Part shown: positions 9,423 through 18,044 of the stretch, piece after piece
Numbering within the stretch: the first letter of the stretch is position 1
How the letters are laid out: every line of letters begins with the position of its first letter
Source of the DNA: Croceibacterium aestuarii
GTDB taxonomy: Bacteria > Pseudomonadota > Alphaproteobacteria > Sphingomonadales > Sphingomonadaceae
NCBI RefSeq assembly: GCF_030657335.1
Contig: NZ_CP131039.1
Span: forward strand, 2,372,501 to 2,436,500
Reading direction: 5' to 3'
DNA length: 64,000 bases
Translations under genes and position numbers: made by a program
The notes under the pieces: model-generated
What the model was told of the DNA's origin: nothing
Databases searched by the model: none
The model's input: the letters and a program-made list of their open reading frames with translations, nothing else

Positions 9423-10085
9423 TTACTTTGCGGGCGGCGGTTCGAGGCCTTGTTCCTTAAGAATCTGGCGCATGACCGCCTCGAGCCGGGCGATGTGATC
9501 TTCGATTTCGGCACGCGCCGGGCTGCCCTCGGGTGCGCGGCGCGCCGCCTCCCCCCACAACGCGCGGACATCCATCAGCTGACCGGCATTCGCCTGCGCG
9601 ATCCCAACGAAAAACGGTACACCGGGGCTCTCCGGGGCCAAGGTCTCGGCCTTGCGATAGGCGAATTGGGCGGCCGGAGTCATCTGTCCGTCGGCATCCT
9701 CGACCAGAGCATTGCCGAGCGCCAGCCAGGCCTCGGCATCCTTTGGATTCTCGCGCACCGCTCCGCGCAGGATCGTCGCCGCGTCGGCCGGACGATCGCG
9801 TCGCGCCAAGGCGTCGGCGGTGATCAGGCGATTGCTCGAGCTGCGGAACTGCTCGGGCAAGACCGCGTGGCGCAGCTCGACCAAGGTTTCGCCGCTGCCC
9901 GTGGTGGCGACCCTCGCAGCCTTGGGCGCGCCCGGCTGTCCCGAGCTGCCTTGCAGGGCATAACCAACAAGCCCGAACGCCAGCGCTGCACCGACAGTGG
10001 CCCATGCCCCCTTAGGCAGACGAAAAGCGAAGACAATGCCGGCGAACGCGGCCAGCGCGAGGCCAATGGCAAGGACCCAGCTCAT
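9423..10085 (-). CDS. ccmI: Cytochrome c biogenesis protein CcmI (TPR)
   Basis: This is the 220-residue apocytochrome chaperone of the system I cytochrome c maturation pathway. It has two N-terminal membrane segments (about residues 3-20 and 27-44) and then a periplasmic region with TPR-like helices (AWLALGNALVED, PAAQFAYRKAETLAPESPGVPFFVGIAQAN), as expected for CcmI/CycH that presents apocytochrome to CcmF-CcmH. The ATG at 10085 overlaps the ccmH stop as ATGA. It is the last gene of the ccmCDEFGHI block and converges on the MDR gene. It is shorter than enterobacterial CcmH-C/NrfG fusions but normal for this order. Confidence 0.88.
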   Translation of the reverse strand: MSWVLAIGLALAAFAGIVFAFRLPKGAWATVGAALAFGLVGYALQGSSGQPGAPKAARVATTGSGETLVELRHAVLPEQFRSSSNRLITADALARRDRPADAATILRGAVRENPKDAEAWLALGNALVEDADGQMTPAAQFAYRKAETLAPESPGVPFFVGIAQANAGQLMDVRALWGEAARRAPEGSPARAEIEDHIARLEAVMRQILKEQGLEPPPAK

Positions 10086-10498
10086 GTGCGCCTCCGGAAG
10101 CGGTGCCGCATCAGCAAGAGACCGATCGCCAACAGCAACAAGGGCACGGCAAACAGCGGCCAGGTCACGCTGTTCACTTCGGGCTTGTAGCTCACGTAAT
10201 TGCCATAGCGGTCGATCAGCCACTGACGAATGTGCTCGGGCGATTCGCCCGCAGCGATCCGCGTGCGGATTTCATGGCGCATGTCGCCGGCCATCTGCGC
10301 ATCGCTGTCGGCGATGGACTGACTCTGGCACTTGAGGCAGCGAATGGTTTCCATCAGCGCCTGGGCCTTGGCCTCGAGCTCCGGGTCGTCGAGCTGTTTA
10401 TAGGCGTAAGGGGCCGGCGGCATGCGGTCTTGCGCCGTGATCGGCACAGCCCAGCTGGCGGCGAGCGCGAGCGCTAGGAGGACGAACAGCCGCTTCAT
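10082..10498 (-). CDS. ccmH: Cytochrome c maturation protein CcmH/CycL
   Basis: This 138-residue periplasmic thioredoxin-like protein reduces the apocytochrome CXXCH cysteines before haem ligation. A signal peptide (residues 1-22, MKRLFVLLALALAASWAVPI) precedes the domain. The diagnostic motif IRCLKCQSQSIADSDA carries the redox pair Cys-Leu-Lys-Cys. DMRHEIRTRIAAG and DRYGNYVSYKP follow, and a C-terminal membrane anchor WPLFAVPLLLLAIGLLLM. The start ATG overlaps the ccmG stop as ATGA, and its own stop overlaps ccmI in the same way. Confidence 0.95.
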   Translation of the reverse strand: MKRLFVLLALALAASWAVPITAQDRMPPAPYAYKQLDDPELEAKAQALMETIRCLKCQSQSIADSDAQMAGDMRHEIRTRIAAGESPEHIRQWLIDRYGNYVSYKPEVNSVTWPLFAVPLLLLAIGLLLMRHRFRRRT

Positions 10499-11031
10499 GT
10501 GCCGGCCTCCCTCAACTTCGCCAGCAGGATGGGAATGTCTTCCTCGCGGATGTCGCCGATGTGCTGGTAGCGGATCACGCCCTTGCCATCGATGACGAAG
10601 GTTTCCGGCACGCCCGAACTGCCGATCGCGAACTGGATTTCGGACAGGTTGTCGGCGCCGATGCGGGCGAATGGGTTGCCGTTGCGCTGCAGGAACGCCG
10701 CCAGGTCCTCCGGAGTGTCGCGGATCGCGACCCCGACGATCGGCGCACCCGCGCGCTCGAGCTCGGCCAGCTGCGGCGCCTCCGCGGCGCAGGGCACGCA
10801 CCAGCTTGCAAACACGTTCATCAGCTTGGGCGTGCCATCGGCGAGGTCCGCGCTCGACAGGCCCGGACGGTCCGGCGTGGCCGCCTGAAGTGCAAATTCG
10901 GGGACCGGCTTGCCGATCATCGTGCTTTCGACGAACTCGTCCTTGGGACGGGAGAGCTGCAGGGCGAACAGCGCCATGAGCGCTGCGAACAGCACGACGA
11001 CGCCCCACAAGGTCCAGCGCACGGTCTTCAC
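10495..11031 (-). CDS. ccmG: Thiol:disulfide interchange protein CcmG/DsbE
   Basis: This 178-residue membrane-anchored periplasmic thioredoxin keeps apocytochrome cysteines and CcmH reduced. It has an N-terminal membrane anchor (about residues 7-26), a thioredoxin fold with the active site FASWCVPCAAEAPQL, the cis-proline region SSGVPETFVIDGKG, and a family-typical IGDIREEDI tail. It is joined to ccmF upstream and ccmH downstream by 4-base ATGA overlaps. Confidence 0.96.
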   Translation of the reverse strand: MKTVRWTLWGVVVLFAALMALFALQLSRPKDEFVESTMIGKPVPEFALQAATPDRPGLSSADLADGTPKLMNVFASWCVPCAAEAPQLAELERAGAPIVGVAIRDTPEDLAAFLQRNGNPFARIGADNLSEIQFAIGSSGVPETFVIDGKGVIRYQHIGDIREEDIPILLAKLREAGT

Positions 11032-12971
11032 GGCGCCACCTCATGGCGCTGGGCGATCAGACGGCGGCGCTCGCGCTGGCGCAAGTCGCCGACGACGCGG
11101 CCGATCAGCGCCAGAAAGCCGCCCAGGGCGATCAGAACGCCGCCGAACCAGATCCAGGTGACGAACGGCTTCCACCACAGCCGGACCTGCCAGCGGCCGT
11201 CTTTCGCCTCCTTGCCGAGCACCGCGTAAAGCTGGCCGTTCCAGCGCGTGAGCAACGCGGATTCGGTGGTTTCCTGCGGCGGCGCCCAGAAGTTGCGGGC
11301 CTGCGGCGCGATATGGTGCCCCTCCCCGCCGTTGTAGTGCGCCGTCATCCGGCCTTCGAGCGCAGTCCAGTTGGGGCCGGCAACCGGCTCTACGCTGTCG
11401 AGAGTAACCTGCCAGGGTCCGACGGTGACGCTGTCGCCGACATTGGCGGCGGCTAGCTTCTCGATCGTCAGCGCGCTGTCGCAGGCCACTCCGAACAGCG
11501 CCACGGCGACGCCGAAGTGGGCGATGGCCATGCCCCAGATGGGCAGCGGAAGCCGGCGCAGAGAGCGGCCGCGCAGCGGCGCGAAGGCGGCCACGGCGAC
11601 GGCAGCGGCAAGCGCCATGCCGAGCAGCGGCAGAATGGCGATGCGGGCGAGCACTGCGACGCCGAAGAGCACGACGAGCCCGACCGAAACGGCGAAGACC
11701 ACCCGCCGCTGCACGCGGGAGAAGCTGTCGCGCCGCCAGCGCAGCAGGGGTCCGACCACCAGCACCAGCAACATCGGAAGAAAGAACACCGCGCTGACCG
11801 GGTTGAAGTATGGCGGACCGACCGAGACGCGCACGCCGAACGCTTCGGTGAGCAAGGGATAAAGCGTGCCGAGCAGCACGACCCCGAGAATCGCCGAAAG
11901 CGCGACGTTATTGACCACCAGCGCGCCCTCACGGCTGAGCGGCGAAAACCGCTCACCCTCGGCGATGGTGTTCGCCCGCGCCGCGAACAGCGCCAGCGCG
12001 CCGCCGATATAGATCGCCAGCAGCGCGAGGATGAACGTGCCGCGTTCCGGATCGACGGCGAAGGCGTGGACGCTCGTGAGGATGCCAGAGCGCACAAGGA
12101 ACGTGCCGATCATGCTCATCGAGAAGGCGACGACGCCGAGCATCACGGTCCAGGTTCGCAGCGCGTCGCGAGCCGCCAACACGCTGGCCGAGTGGAGCAG
12201 CGCCGTGGCGGCGAGCCAAGGCATGAGGCTGGCGTTCTCGACCGGGTCCCAAAACCACCAGCCGCCCCAGCCGAGCTCGTAATAGGCCCAGTAGGATCCA
12301 GCGGTGATCCCCAGGGTCAGGAAAATCCATGCGCCGAGAACCCAGGGGCGCATGACCCGGGCGAATTCGGGAGTGACGTTGCGGGTGAGCAGCGCCCCGA
12401 CCGCGAAGCTGAAGGCCACCGAAAGTCCGACGTAGCCGAGGTAGAGCGTGGGCGGGTGGAAGGCGAGCCCGATGTCCTGCAGGAGCGGGTTGAGGCCCGC
12501 CCCTTCGGCGGCCGGCGGATCGAGCCGCGTAAAGGGGTTGGAGGAGAACAGCAGGAAGGCATAGAAACCGAGCCCGACGAAAGCCTGCGCGCCGAGCGTC
12601 GCCAGCAGCGTGCGTTCCGGCAGGCGGCGTTCGATCAGCGCAATCAGCCCGCCGGACAGCGCCATGATCGCCACCCACATCAGCATCGAGCCTTCGTGAT
12701 TGCCCCACGCCCCGGCGAGCTTGAAGATCATCGGCTTTTCGGAATGCGAGTTCTCGGCCACCAGAAGGACGGAGAGGTCGGTCCGGGCGAAAAGCCAGAT
12801 CAGCATCAGGAAGGCGAGCGCGGTGAGCACCGCCTGCACTACCGCCGCGGGCCGCACGACGGCGGCCAGTTCCGGCGACGTCCCGCGCACGCCGGCAAAG
12901 GCGCCGACGAGCTGGAGCAGGGCCAGCGCGGCAGCCAGCCAGAGCGCGGCGAGGCCGAACTCCGCGATCAT
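11028..12971 (-). CDS. ccmF: Haem lyase subunit CcmF
   Basis: This 647-residue polytopic membrane protein takes haem from CcmE and attaches it to apocytochrome c together with CcmH and CcmI. The tryptophan-rich WWD signature is present as GGWWFWDPVENASLMPW. Numerous membrane helices surround it, with a large periplasmic loop near the C-terminus, and the length is normal for the family. ATGA junctions link it to ccmE upstream and ccmG downstream. Confidence 0.96.
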   Translation of the reverse strand: MIAEFGLAALWLAAALALLQLVGAFAGVRGTSPELAAVVRPAAVVQAVLTALAFLMLIWLFARTDLSVLLVAENSHSEKPMIFKLAGAWGNHEGSMLMWVAIMALSGGLIALIERRLPERTLLATLGAQAFVGLGFYAFLLFSSNPFTRLDPPAAEGAGLNPLLQDIGLAFHPPTLYLGYVGLSVAFSFAVGALLTRNVTPEFARVMRPWVLGAWIFLTLGITAGSYWAYYELGWGGWWFWDPVENASLMPWLAATALLHSASVLAARDALRTWTVMLGVVAFSMSMIGTFLVRSGILTSVHAFAVDPERGTFILALLAIYIGGALALFAARANTIAEGERFSPLSREGALVVNNVALSAILGVVLLGTLYPLLTEAFGVRVSVGPPYFNPVSAVFFLPMLLVLVVGPLLRWRRDSFSRVQRRVVFAVSVGLVVLFGVAVLARIAILPLLGMALAAAVAVAAFAPLRGRSLRRLPLPIWGMAIAHFGVAVALFGVACDSALTIEKLAAANVGDSVTVGPWQVTLDSVEPVAGPNWTALEGRMTAHYNGGEGHHIAPQARNFWAPPQETTESALLTRWNGQLYAVLGKEAKDGRWQVRLWWKPFVTWIWFGGVLIALGGFLALIGRVVGDLRQRERRRLIAQRHEVAP

Positions 12972-13429
12972 TCGTGCGCCTCTTGCACGACCTTGTGCTT
13001 CTGCGCTTCGGTCATGTCCTTGAGCTCGCGCGGGACGTAGTTCTCGTCATGCTTGGCGAGGAGGCTGTCGGCATGGAACACGCCGTCGGCGCCCATGCTG
13101 CCGTCGGCGGTCACGCCCGAGCCTTCGGTAAACAGGTCCGGTAGAATTCCCGAATAGGTCACAGGCACTTTCGCCTCGCCGTCGCCGACGATGAAATGCA
13201 CCGTGACGCCATCGGGATCGGTTGTCAGCGACCCTTCCTCGACCATTCCGCCGAGGCGCATTGCGTGCCCGGCTTCGGGAGGGTTGGCGGCAACTTCGCT
13301 CGGCAGCATGTAGAAGCTCGCCTGGTTGCGCAGCGCCCAGGCGGCGAGAGCGCCCGCGCAGAGAATCGCCACAAGCGCGACAACGACCAGCACCAGCCTC
13401 TGGTGTTTGGGTTTCAGTCCCGAATTCAT
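12968..13429 (-). CDS. ccmE: Haem chaperone CcmE
   Basis: This 153-residue periplasmic haem chaperone is anchored by one N-terminal membrane helix (about residues 10-32). The OB-fold region contains HAMRLGGMVEEGSL and VTYSGILPDLFTEG. The covalent haem-binding histidine lies in the canonical LLAKHDENYVPRE motif. A His/Glu-rich tail follows. It overlaps ccmF by ATGA and ccmD by ATGA, so its translation is coupled on both sides. Confidence 0.96.
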   Translation of the reverse strand: MNSGLKPKHQRLVLVVVALVAILCAGALAAWALRNQASFYMLPSEVAANPPEAGHAMRLGGMVEEGSLTTDPDGVTVHFIVGDGEAKVPVTYSGILPDLFTEGSGVTADGSMGADGVFHADSLLAKHDENYVPRELKDMTEAQKHKVVQEAHE

Positions 13430-13566
13430 TTCCGGCGCGCCTCCTCGCGGCGTTTCTCAGCGCGTTTCATCGCCAGCCAGCTCCAACCCACGAGCAGGAG
13501 CGTGACGCCGACGCCGATGACGTAGGCGGCGATCACGAAGTGCCATTGGTCGAGCGATTCTCTCAT
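13426..13566 (-). CDS. ccmD: Haem exporter protein CcmD
   Basis: This is a 46-residue single-span protein that stabilises the CcmABC-CcmE complex and helps release holo-CcmE. The sequence begins MRESLDQWHFVIAAYVIG, has one membrane helix, and ends in a basic Lys/Arg/Glu tail (KRAEKRREEARRK), as expected of CcmD. It is located by position between ccmC and ccmE, with ATGA overlaps at both ends. Confidence 0.9.
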   Translation of the reverse strand: MRESLDQWHFVIAAYVIGVGVTLLLVGWSWLAMKRAEKRREEARRK

Positions 13567-14282
13567 GCGTCGATCGCCTTGCGCCGCAAGCGTGCCTCGG
13601 TCTGTATTTCGGCCAGCAGTGCGCGCATCCGGGCCAACACGACCCCCGCAAAGACCAGGGTGAAGCCGAGCATGGCAGCGAGCAGGCCCCACAGGAACGG
13701 CCCGGCCATTGCCGAGCCCCCGGTGGTGATGCTCGGCGCCTGGTGCAGGCTGTTCCACCAGATCACCGAATAGTGAATGATCGGGATGTTGACCGCCCCG
13801 ATGAGGCCGAAGATCGCCGGGATGCGACTCGATCCACCCTCGCGGTCGACAGCGCCGGCCAACGCCATGTATCCGAAATAGAGAAACAGCAGCACCAACA
13901 TCGAAGTCAGGCGCCCGTCCCACACCCACCACGTGCCCCATGCCGGTCGGCCCCAGATCGATCCGGTGACGAGGCACACGAACGTAAAGACCGCGCCCGG
14001 CGAGGCGCTGGCGCGGGCGGCCAGGGCCGCGAGCGGATGGCGCCAGACCAGCTCGGCCAGGCTGGAGACCGCAATGGCGCTCCACCCCGCCATGCCGAGC
14101 CAGGCGGTAGGCACATGTATGAAAAGGATGCGCACGGTCTCGCCCTGCAGCCGCTCGGCGGGAGCGAAGGCCAAGCCGTAAACCAGCGATGCGGCCACGA
14201 CGACCAGCCCGGCCACGAGAAGGACGGGGGTCAGCGGGCGGGCAATGCGCAGGAAGCGGGCAGGATTGGCGAATGCATGCAT
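13563..14282 (-). CDS. ccmC: Haem transporter/handling protein CcmC
   Basis: This 239-residue, six-helix membrane protein delivers haem to CcmE. The WWD-domain signature is seen as WGRPAWGTWWVWDGRLTS, with haem-ligand histidines in the neighbouring loops (FIHVPTAWLGM and IIHYSVIWWNSLHQ). It is the first gene of the block ccmC-D-E-F-G-H-I. The ATP-binding partners ccmA and ccmB, usually upstream, are not in this window. A 350 bp gap separates it from the divergent TonB receptor 2. Confidence 0.95.
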   Translation of the reverse strand: MHAFANPARFLRIARPLTPVLLVAGLVVVAASLVYGLAFAPAERLQGETVRILFIHVPTAWLGMAGWSAIAVSSLAELVWRHPLAALAARASASPGAVFTFVCLVTGSIWGRPAWGTWWVWDGRLTSMLVLLFLYFGYMALAGAVDREGGSSRIPAIFGLIGAVNIPIIHYSVIWWNSLHQAPSITTGGSAMAGPFLWGLLAAMLGFTLVFAGVVLARMRALLAEIQTEARLRRKAIDA

Positions 14283-14468
14283 CGAGTTGGTTGTCTCTCC
14301 TGAGACGCCACCGCGTTAGGATACCCGCACGCTCGGCTCAAGTAGCGAAGCGACAAGCCGGGCAAATATGCCGCGGACCGCGAATCGGCGGCGTGGAAGG
14401 GGGGCCCGGAATCGAAAAGAGGCTGGGCTGCTCGCGATCGGCCTCACCCGTGCCGCCCCATCACCTGA

Positions 14469-14503
14469 TTGACATCGTCAACTTATGCGGTTGACAGTGT
14501 CAA
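14469..14503 (+). promoter_or_regulatory. Two TTGAC-N3-GTCAA dyads, probable operator
   Basis: Two 13 bp inverted repeats, TTGACATCGTCAA (14469-14481) and TTGACAGTGTCAA (14491-14503), share the form TTGAC-N3-GTCAA. Their centres are 22 bp apart, about two helical turns, so a dimer on each site would lie on one face of the DNA. The second contains a perfect TTGACA -35 hexamer with a weak TAGCTT 16 bases further on. Together they occupy the only distinctive part of the 350 bp gap between ccmC and TonB receptor 2. The binding protein is not known. The rest of the gap (14283-14468 and 14504-14632) shows only the AGGGAGAGAG Shine-Dalgarno of the receptor. Confidence 0.65.
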
Positions 14504-14632
14504 CTGCAAGAGTAGCTTCGCGCGAAAGACTTGGTCCCTCGCCGCTCGTCGAGCCGACGTTCAGGCGTCGCTCGCTGAGTTCAGAGGGACCGCATAACAA
14601 GCCGCCAAAGGCGGAGCACAGGGAGAGAGTAT

Positions 14633-17600
14633 ATGACGAAGCGTGTCCTTCGCGGTTCCAGTTTGAGCACCATGGCCCTCGCGGTCGGCCTCGCCGCCGC
14701 CCTGCCAGGCGTGGCGCAGGCGCAAGACAGCGGCGACGAACAGGCGAGCGATGCCAAGGCTGACGTCGCAAAGGAAATCATCGTCACCGGCTCGCGAGTC
14801 GGCAAATCCACCTTCGACGAAGCCAGCCCGGTCACCGTTCTCGGGCAGGAAGAAATCGACAACCTGAATCTCAACAACGTCGGCGAGGTCGTCGCCCAGC
14901 TCCCGTCGAATTCGAACTTCTTCGCCCCGAACAACGTCGGTCTCGGCAACTTCAACGTGGGCGCCCAGCTGGTCAACCTGCGCGGCCTCAACCCTTTCTT
15001 CGGCACCCGCACCCTGACCCTTGTCGACACCAAGCGCGTCGTGCCCACGACCACCGGCGGCGGCGTCGATATCACGCTGATGCCTTCGATGCTGGTGCAG
15101 CGGACCGAAACCGTCACGGGCGGCGCTTCCGCGCTGTACGGATCGGACGCCATTGCCGGCGTCGTCAATATCATTCTCGACACCAAGCTGGAGGGATTCA
15201 AGGGCCAGGCCGACTTCAGCCAGACCTGGCGCGGCGACGGCACCGACAAGCACGTGTCGGCCGCCTACGGCACGGGATTCGCAGATGACCGCGGCCACTT
15301 CGTGGTCGGCGTCGAATACGACAACCAGGATGCGATCGGCATCTGTTCGACCGAGCGCGACTGGTGCGGCGACAATTACAACTTGGTCACCAACAACGCC
15401 TATCTGACGAACGGCGATCCGCATTACATCATCAGCAACAACACCTTTCTGGCCGACACCAGCCTGACCGGCGTGCTCGTGCCGATACTGACTCCTTGCC
15501 ACTCGCCCTTGGGCTGCCCGGGAGGAACGGAGTTCCAGGTCTCCGCGGACGGCACATCGCCGATCGCCTTTGATCCGGGGCAGTACTCCTACGCTTCAGG
15601 ACGCGGCGCGCTGCGCGTCGGCGGCGACCAGTACGCCGTCGGTCCTTACGACTCGACGACCTTGCGGCCATCGGTCGAGCGGTGGACGGCGCTCGGACAT
15701 GCCAGTTACGACTTGAGCGACGCGCTCACGGCATCGGTCGAAGTTTCCTACGCCAACACCAAGGGGCTGAACCCGGTCGCGAACGGCACGATCGGGCCGT
15801 CCATGAACCAGACCGTCGCCGGATCCTGGTCTGGTGCGCGTATCGCTCAGGACAACGCCTTCCTCACCCCGGCGCTCGCCGCGGCCATCGGCCCGAACGG
15901 AGCCACTTTCGGCCGCTCGATGGTCAACGTGGCACACGCAGACAACCATACCAACAACGAGACCTGGCGCACGGTCCTTGCGCTCGAGGGCGAGCTCAGC
16001 TCCGCCTGGGCGTGGGATGCGTACTACTCGCACGGCGAGAACAACAACGACCAGCACCTGACCCACAACGTGGTCGGCGCTTATCTGAATTATGCCCTCG
16101 ACGCTGTGACCGACGGAACCGGCAATGTCGTCTGCGGCGTCGACATTCCCGGGCGGATCAATCCGCAGACCGGCAGGCCCTACACGGCGACCGACGTGAC
16201 GAATGCCAATCTCGACGGTGCATGCGTTCCGCTGAATCTGTTCGGAATCGGCAACGCCGATCCGGCGGCGGTCGATTACGCGTTCCGGACGCTCGATGAA
16301 TACAACAAGACTAAGCAGGACGTTGCGGCAGTCAACTTCCGCGGCGACCTGTTCGACGGCTGGGGCGCCGGCCCCATCAAGCTGGCCGTCGGCGCGGAAT
16401 GGCGCAAGGAATCGGTCAAATCGACTCACGACCTCGCCAACGCGCCCTATTACAACTTCTTCACGCTCAGCTACGGGCTCGACTACGGCGGCAATACCCG
16501 CGTGATGGAAGGGTACGGCGAGTTGAACGTACCGGTCTTCGCCGACTCTGCGATCGGCAAGGCCTTGGTTCTCGACCTTGCCGCTCGCTATACCGATACC
16601 AAGGCCACCGGCACGCTCGGCGCCAATGCGGGGCTATCGAACACCCAGAACTTCTGGACCTGGCGCATCAACGGCGTGTGGGACGTGACCGACTGGTTCC
16701 GGCTTCGCGCAACCCGCTCGCGCGACGTGCGCGCGCCGCAGTTCCGCGAGCTGTTCCAGTCCTACGCCCCGCGCGTCGGTCCGCCGTTCGGCTACGTCGG
16801 ACAGAACCCCTGGGCGGTGGACTATAACGCTGCCAACCCGGCGACGCCCGTTGCGCTCGGTGACTCGCTCGTCCTCACGACCGGCGGTAACGTGGGCCTG
16901 AAGCCCGAAACCGCGGACACCTGGACCGTCGGCGGGGTGCTTTCGCCCGGAGACGGCTTCCTCTCGGGCTTCCGCTTCTCGGCCGACTGGTACCAGATCA
17001 AGATCGATCACGCGATCGCCGGTCCTCCGTTTGGAGTCGGCGCGTCCAATATTGCCTCGCTATGCTATTCGGGCGTCCAGTCGTTCTGCGACCTGATCAC
17101 CTTCGTCCAGCCGGGCGAGCCGGGCTACAATCCCGCGTTCCCCTACGACATGGCGACAGTCGACGGCACATCGCTGAATATCCAGGGCTTCACGACGCGC
17201 GGCATCGACTTCGAAGCGGGCTACTCAGCGCCGGTCGGCGACGGCTCGATCTCGATCCGGGCCCTCGCGTCGTATCTCTACGATCAGCTGTTCGCGACCG
17301 GCATCCCCGGGCGTGATGTGGTGAACTACGCCGGCCAGACCGGTCCGACCGGTGCGTTCGGCACGTTCAACACGTCGCCGAACTGGCAGGGCAATCTGAT
17401 CATGACGGCGACCCAGGGCAAGTTCTCGGGCACGGTCCAGATTCGCTATGTCGGGGCGGGCCGGTTCGAAACCCTTACGCCCAGCAACGGCTATCCGGTC
17501 GACGTGATCGATCCGGGCTACGACAACACCGACGTCAACTCGATCAACAACAACCGGGTGGACTCGGCTACCTACGTCAATCTCTCCGCGTCCTACGACA

Positions 17601-17752
17601 TCATCGACGGGATCCAGCTGTTCGGCTCGATCAACAACCTGTTCGATCGCGATCCGCCGGTCGCGCCGGGCGGGAACGGCTATCCCACCAACCCGGTGTA
17701 TTTCGACACCTACGGGCGGCTGTGGCGCGCGGGTGTGCGGGTGAAATTCTGA
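14633..17752 (+). CDS. TonB-dependent outer-membrane receptor 2
   Basis: This 1039-residue receptor belongs to the same large sphingomonad-type subfamily as receptor 1 but is clearly diverged from it. The signal peptide ends GVAQAQ (about residue 30). The TonB-box-like IIVTGSRV is followed by a plug domain with LVNLRGLNPFFGTRTLTLVD and TETVTGGASALYGSDAIAGV. A long barrel ends in RAGVRVKF. The ATG has AGGGAGAGAG just upstream. A pair of palindromic sites about 130-160 bp upstream suggests specific repression or induction. A hairpin formed by CGGAGTCA / TGACTCCG (17757-17798) follows the stop, and then a true terminator. The transported compound cannot be inferred. Confidence 0.92.
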   Translation: MTKRVLRGSSLSTMALAVGLAAALPGVAQAQDSGDEQASDAKADVAKEIIVTGSRVGKSTFDEASPVTVLGQEEIDNLNLNNVGEVVAQLPSNSNFFAPNNVGLGNFNVGAQLVNLRGLNPFFGTRTLTLVDTKRVVPTTTGGGVDITLMPSMLVQRTETVTGGASALYGSDAIAGVVNIILDTKLEGFKGQADFSQTWRGDGTDKHVSAAYGTGFADDRGHFVVGVEYDNQDAIGICSTERDWCGDNYNLVTNNAYLTNGDPHYIISNNTFLADTSLTGVLVPILTPCHSPLGCPGGTEFQVSADGTSPIAFDPGQYSYASGRGALRVGGDQYAVGPYDSTTLRPSVERWTALGHASYDLSDALTASVEVSYANTKGLNPVANGTIGPSMNQTVAGSWSGARIAQDNAFLTPALAAAIGPNGATFGRSMVNVAHADNHTNNETWRTVLALEGELSSAWAWDAYYSHGENNNDQHLTHNVVGAYLNYALDAVTDGTGNVVCGVDIPGRINPQTGRPYTATDVTNANLDGACVPLNLFGIGNADPAAVDYAFRTLDEYNKTKQDVAAVNFRGDLFDGWGAGPIKLAVGAEWRKESVKSTHDLANAPYYNFFTLSYGLDYGGNTRVMEGYGELNVPVFADSAIGKALVLDLAARYTDTKATGTLGANAGLSNTQNFWTWRINGVWDVTDWFRLRATRSRDVRAPQFRELFQSYAPRVGPPFGYVGQNPWAVDYNAANPATPVALGDSLVLTTGGNVGLKPETADTWTVGGVLSPGDGFLSGFRFSADWYQIKIDHAIAGPPFGVGASNIASLCYSGVQSFCDLITFVQPGEPGYNPAFPYDMATVDGTSLNIQGFTTRGIDFEAGYSAPVGDGSISIRALASYLYDQLFATGIPGRDVVNYAGQTGPTGAFGTFNTSPNWQGNLIMTATQGKFSGTVQIRYVGAGRFETLTPSNGYPVDVIDPGYDNTDVNSINNNRVDSATYVNLSASYDIIDGIQLFGSINNLFDRDPPVAPGGNGYPTNPVYFDTYGRLWRAGVRVKF

Positions 17753-17850
17753 AGTTCGGAGTCATGGGCGGTCACTCCCACGGCGCGCCCTGACTCCGTT
17801 CCTGCCGGATTGCCCTTCGGGTCGCAGCAAGGTCGCACTGGCAGTACATC

Positions 17851-17886
17851 GAGGGGTCATTCCGCAAGGGATGGCCCCTCTTCTTT
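17851..17886 (+). terminator. Rho-independent terminator of TonB receptor 2
   Basis: A 13 bp stem (GAGGGGTCATTCC with GGGATGGCCCCTC, two G-T pairs) and a GCAA loop are followed by TTCTTT. It lies about 100 bases after the receptor stop codon. Confidence 0.88.
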
Positions 17887-17929
17887 CGAGCCGGCCCGCG
17901 GGCAGCGAAGCGGCAGGGCAGAAAAAGGG

Positions 17930-18006
17930 TGGTGCGCCCGACAGGATTCGAACCTGTGGCCCCCAGATTAGGAATCTGGTGCTCTATCCTGCTGAGCTAC
18001 GGGCGC
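17930..18006 (-). tRNA. tRNA-Arg (CCT anticodon)
   Basis: Read on the minus strand, this folds as a 77 nt cloverleaf. The acceptor stem is GCGCCCG / CGGGCGC, the D-arm has TAGCTCAGC, and the anticodon stem CCAGA / TCTGG encloses loop TTCCTAA, so the anticodon is CCT, reading AGG. The T-arm is ACAGG / CCTGT with loop TTCGAAT. The discriminator is A and the 3' CCA is encoded. A T5 run follows. No integrase or flanking direct repeat suggests use as an attachment site. Confidence 0.97.
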
Positions 18007-18044
18007 CCGGCCGAGGCAATAGTCAGGGCTTGGCCTGCTTGCAA

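Noticed and set aside
17930-18006. tRNA-Arg as an integration site for a mobile element
   Set aside because: No integrase, no repeated tRNA 3' end and ordinary housekeeping genes on both sides.
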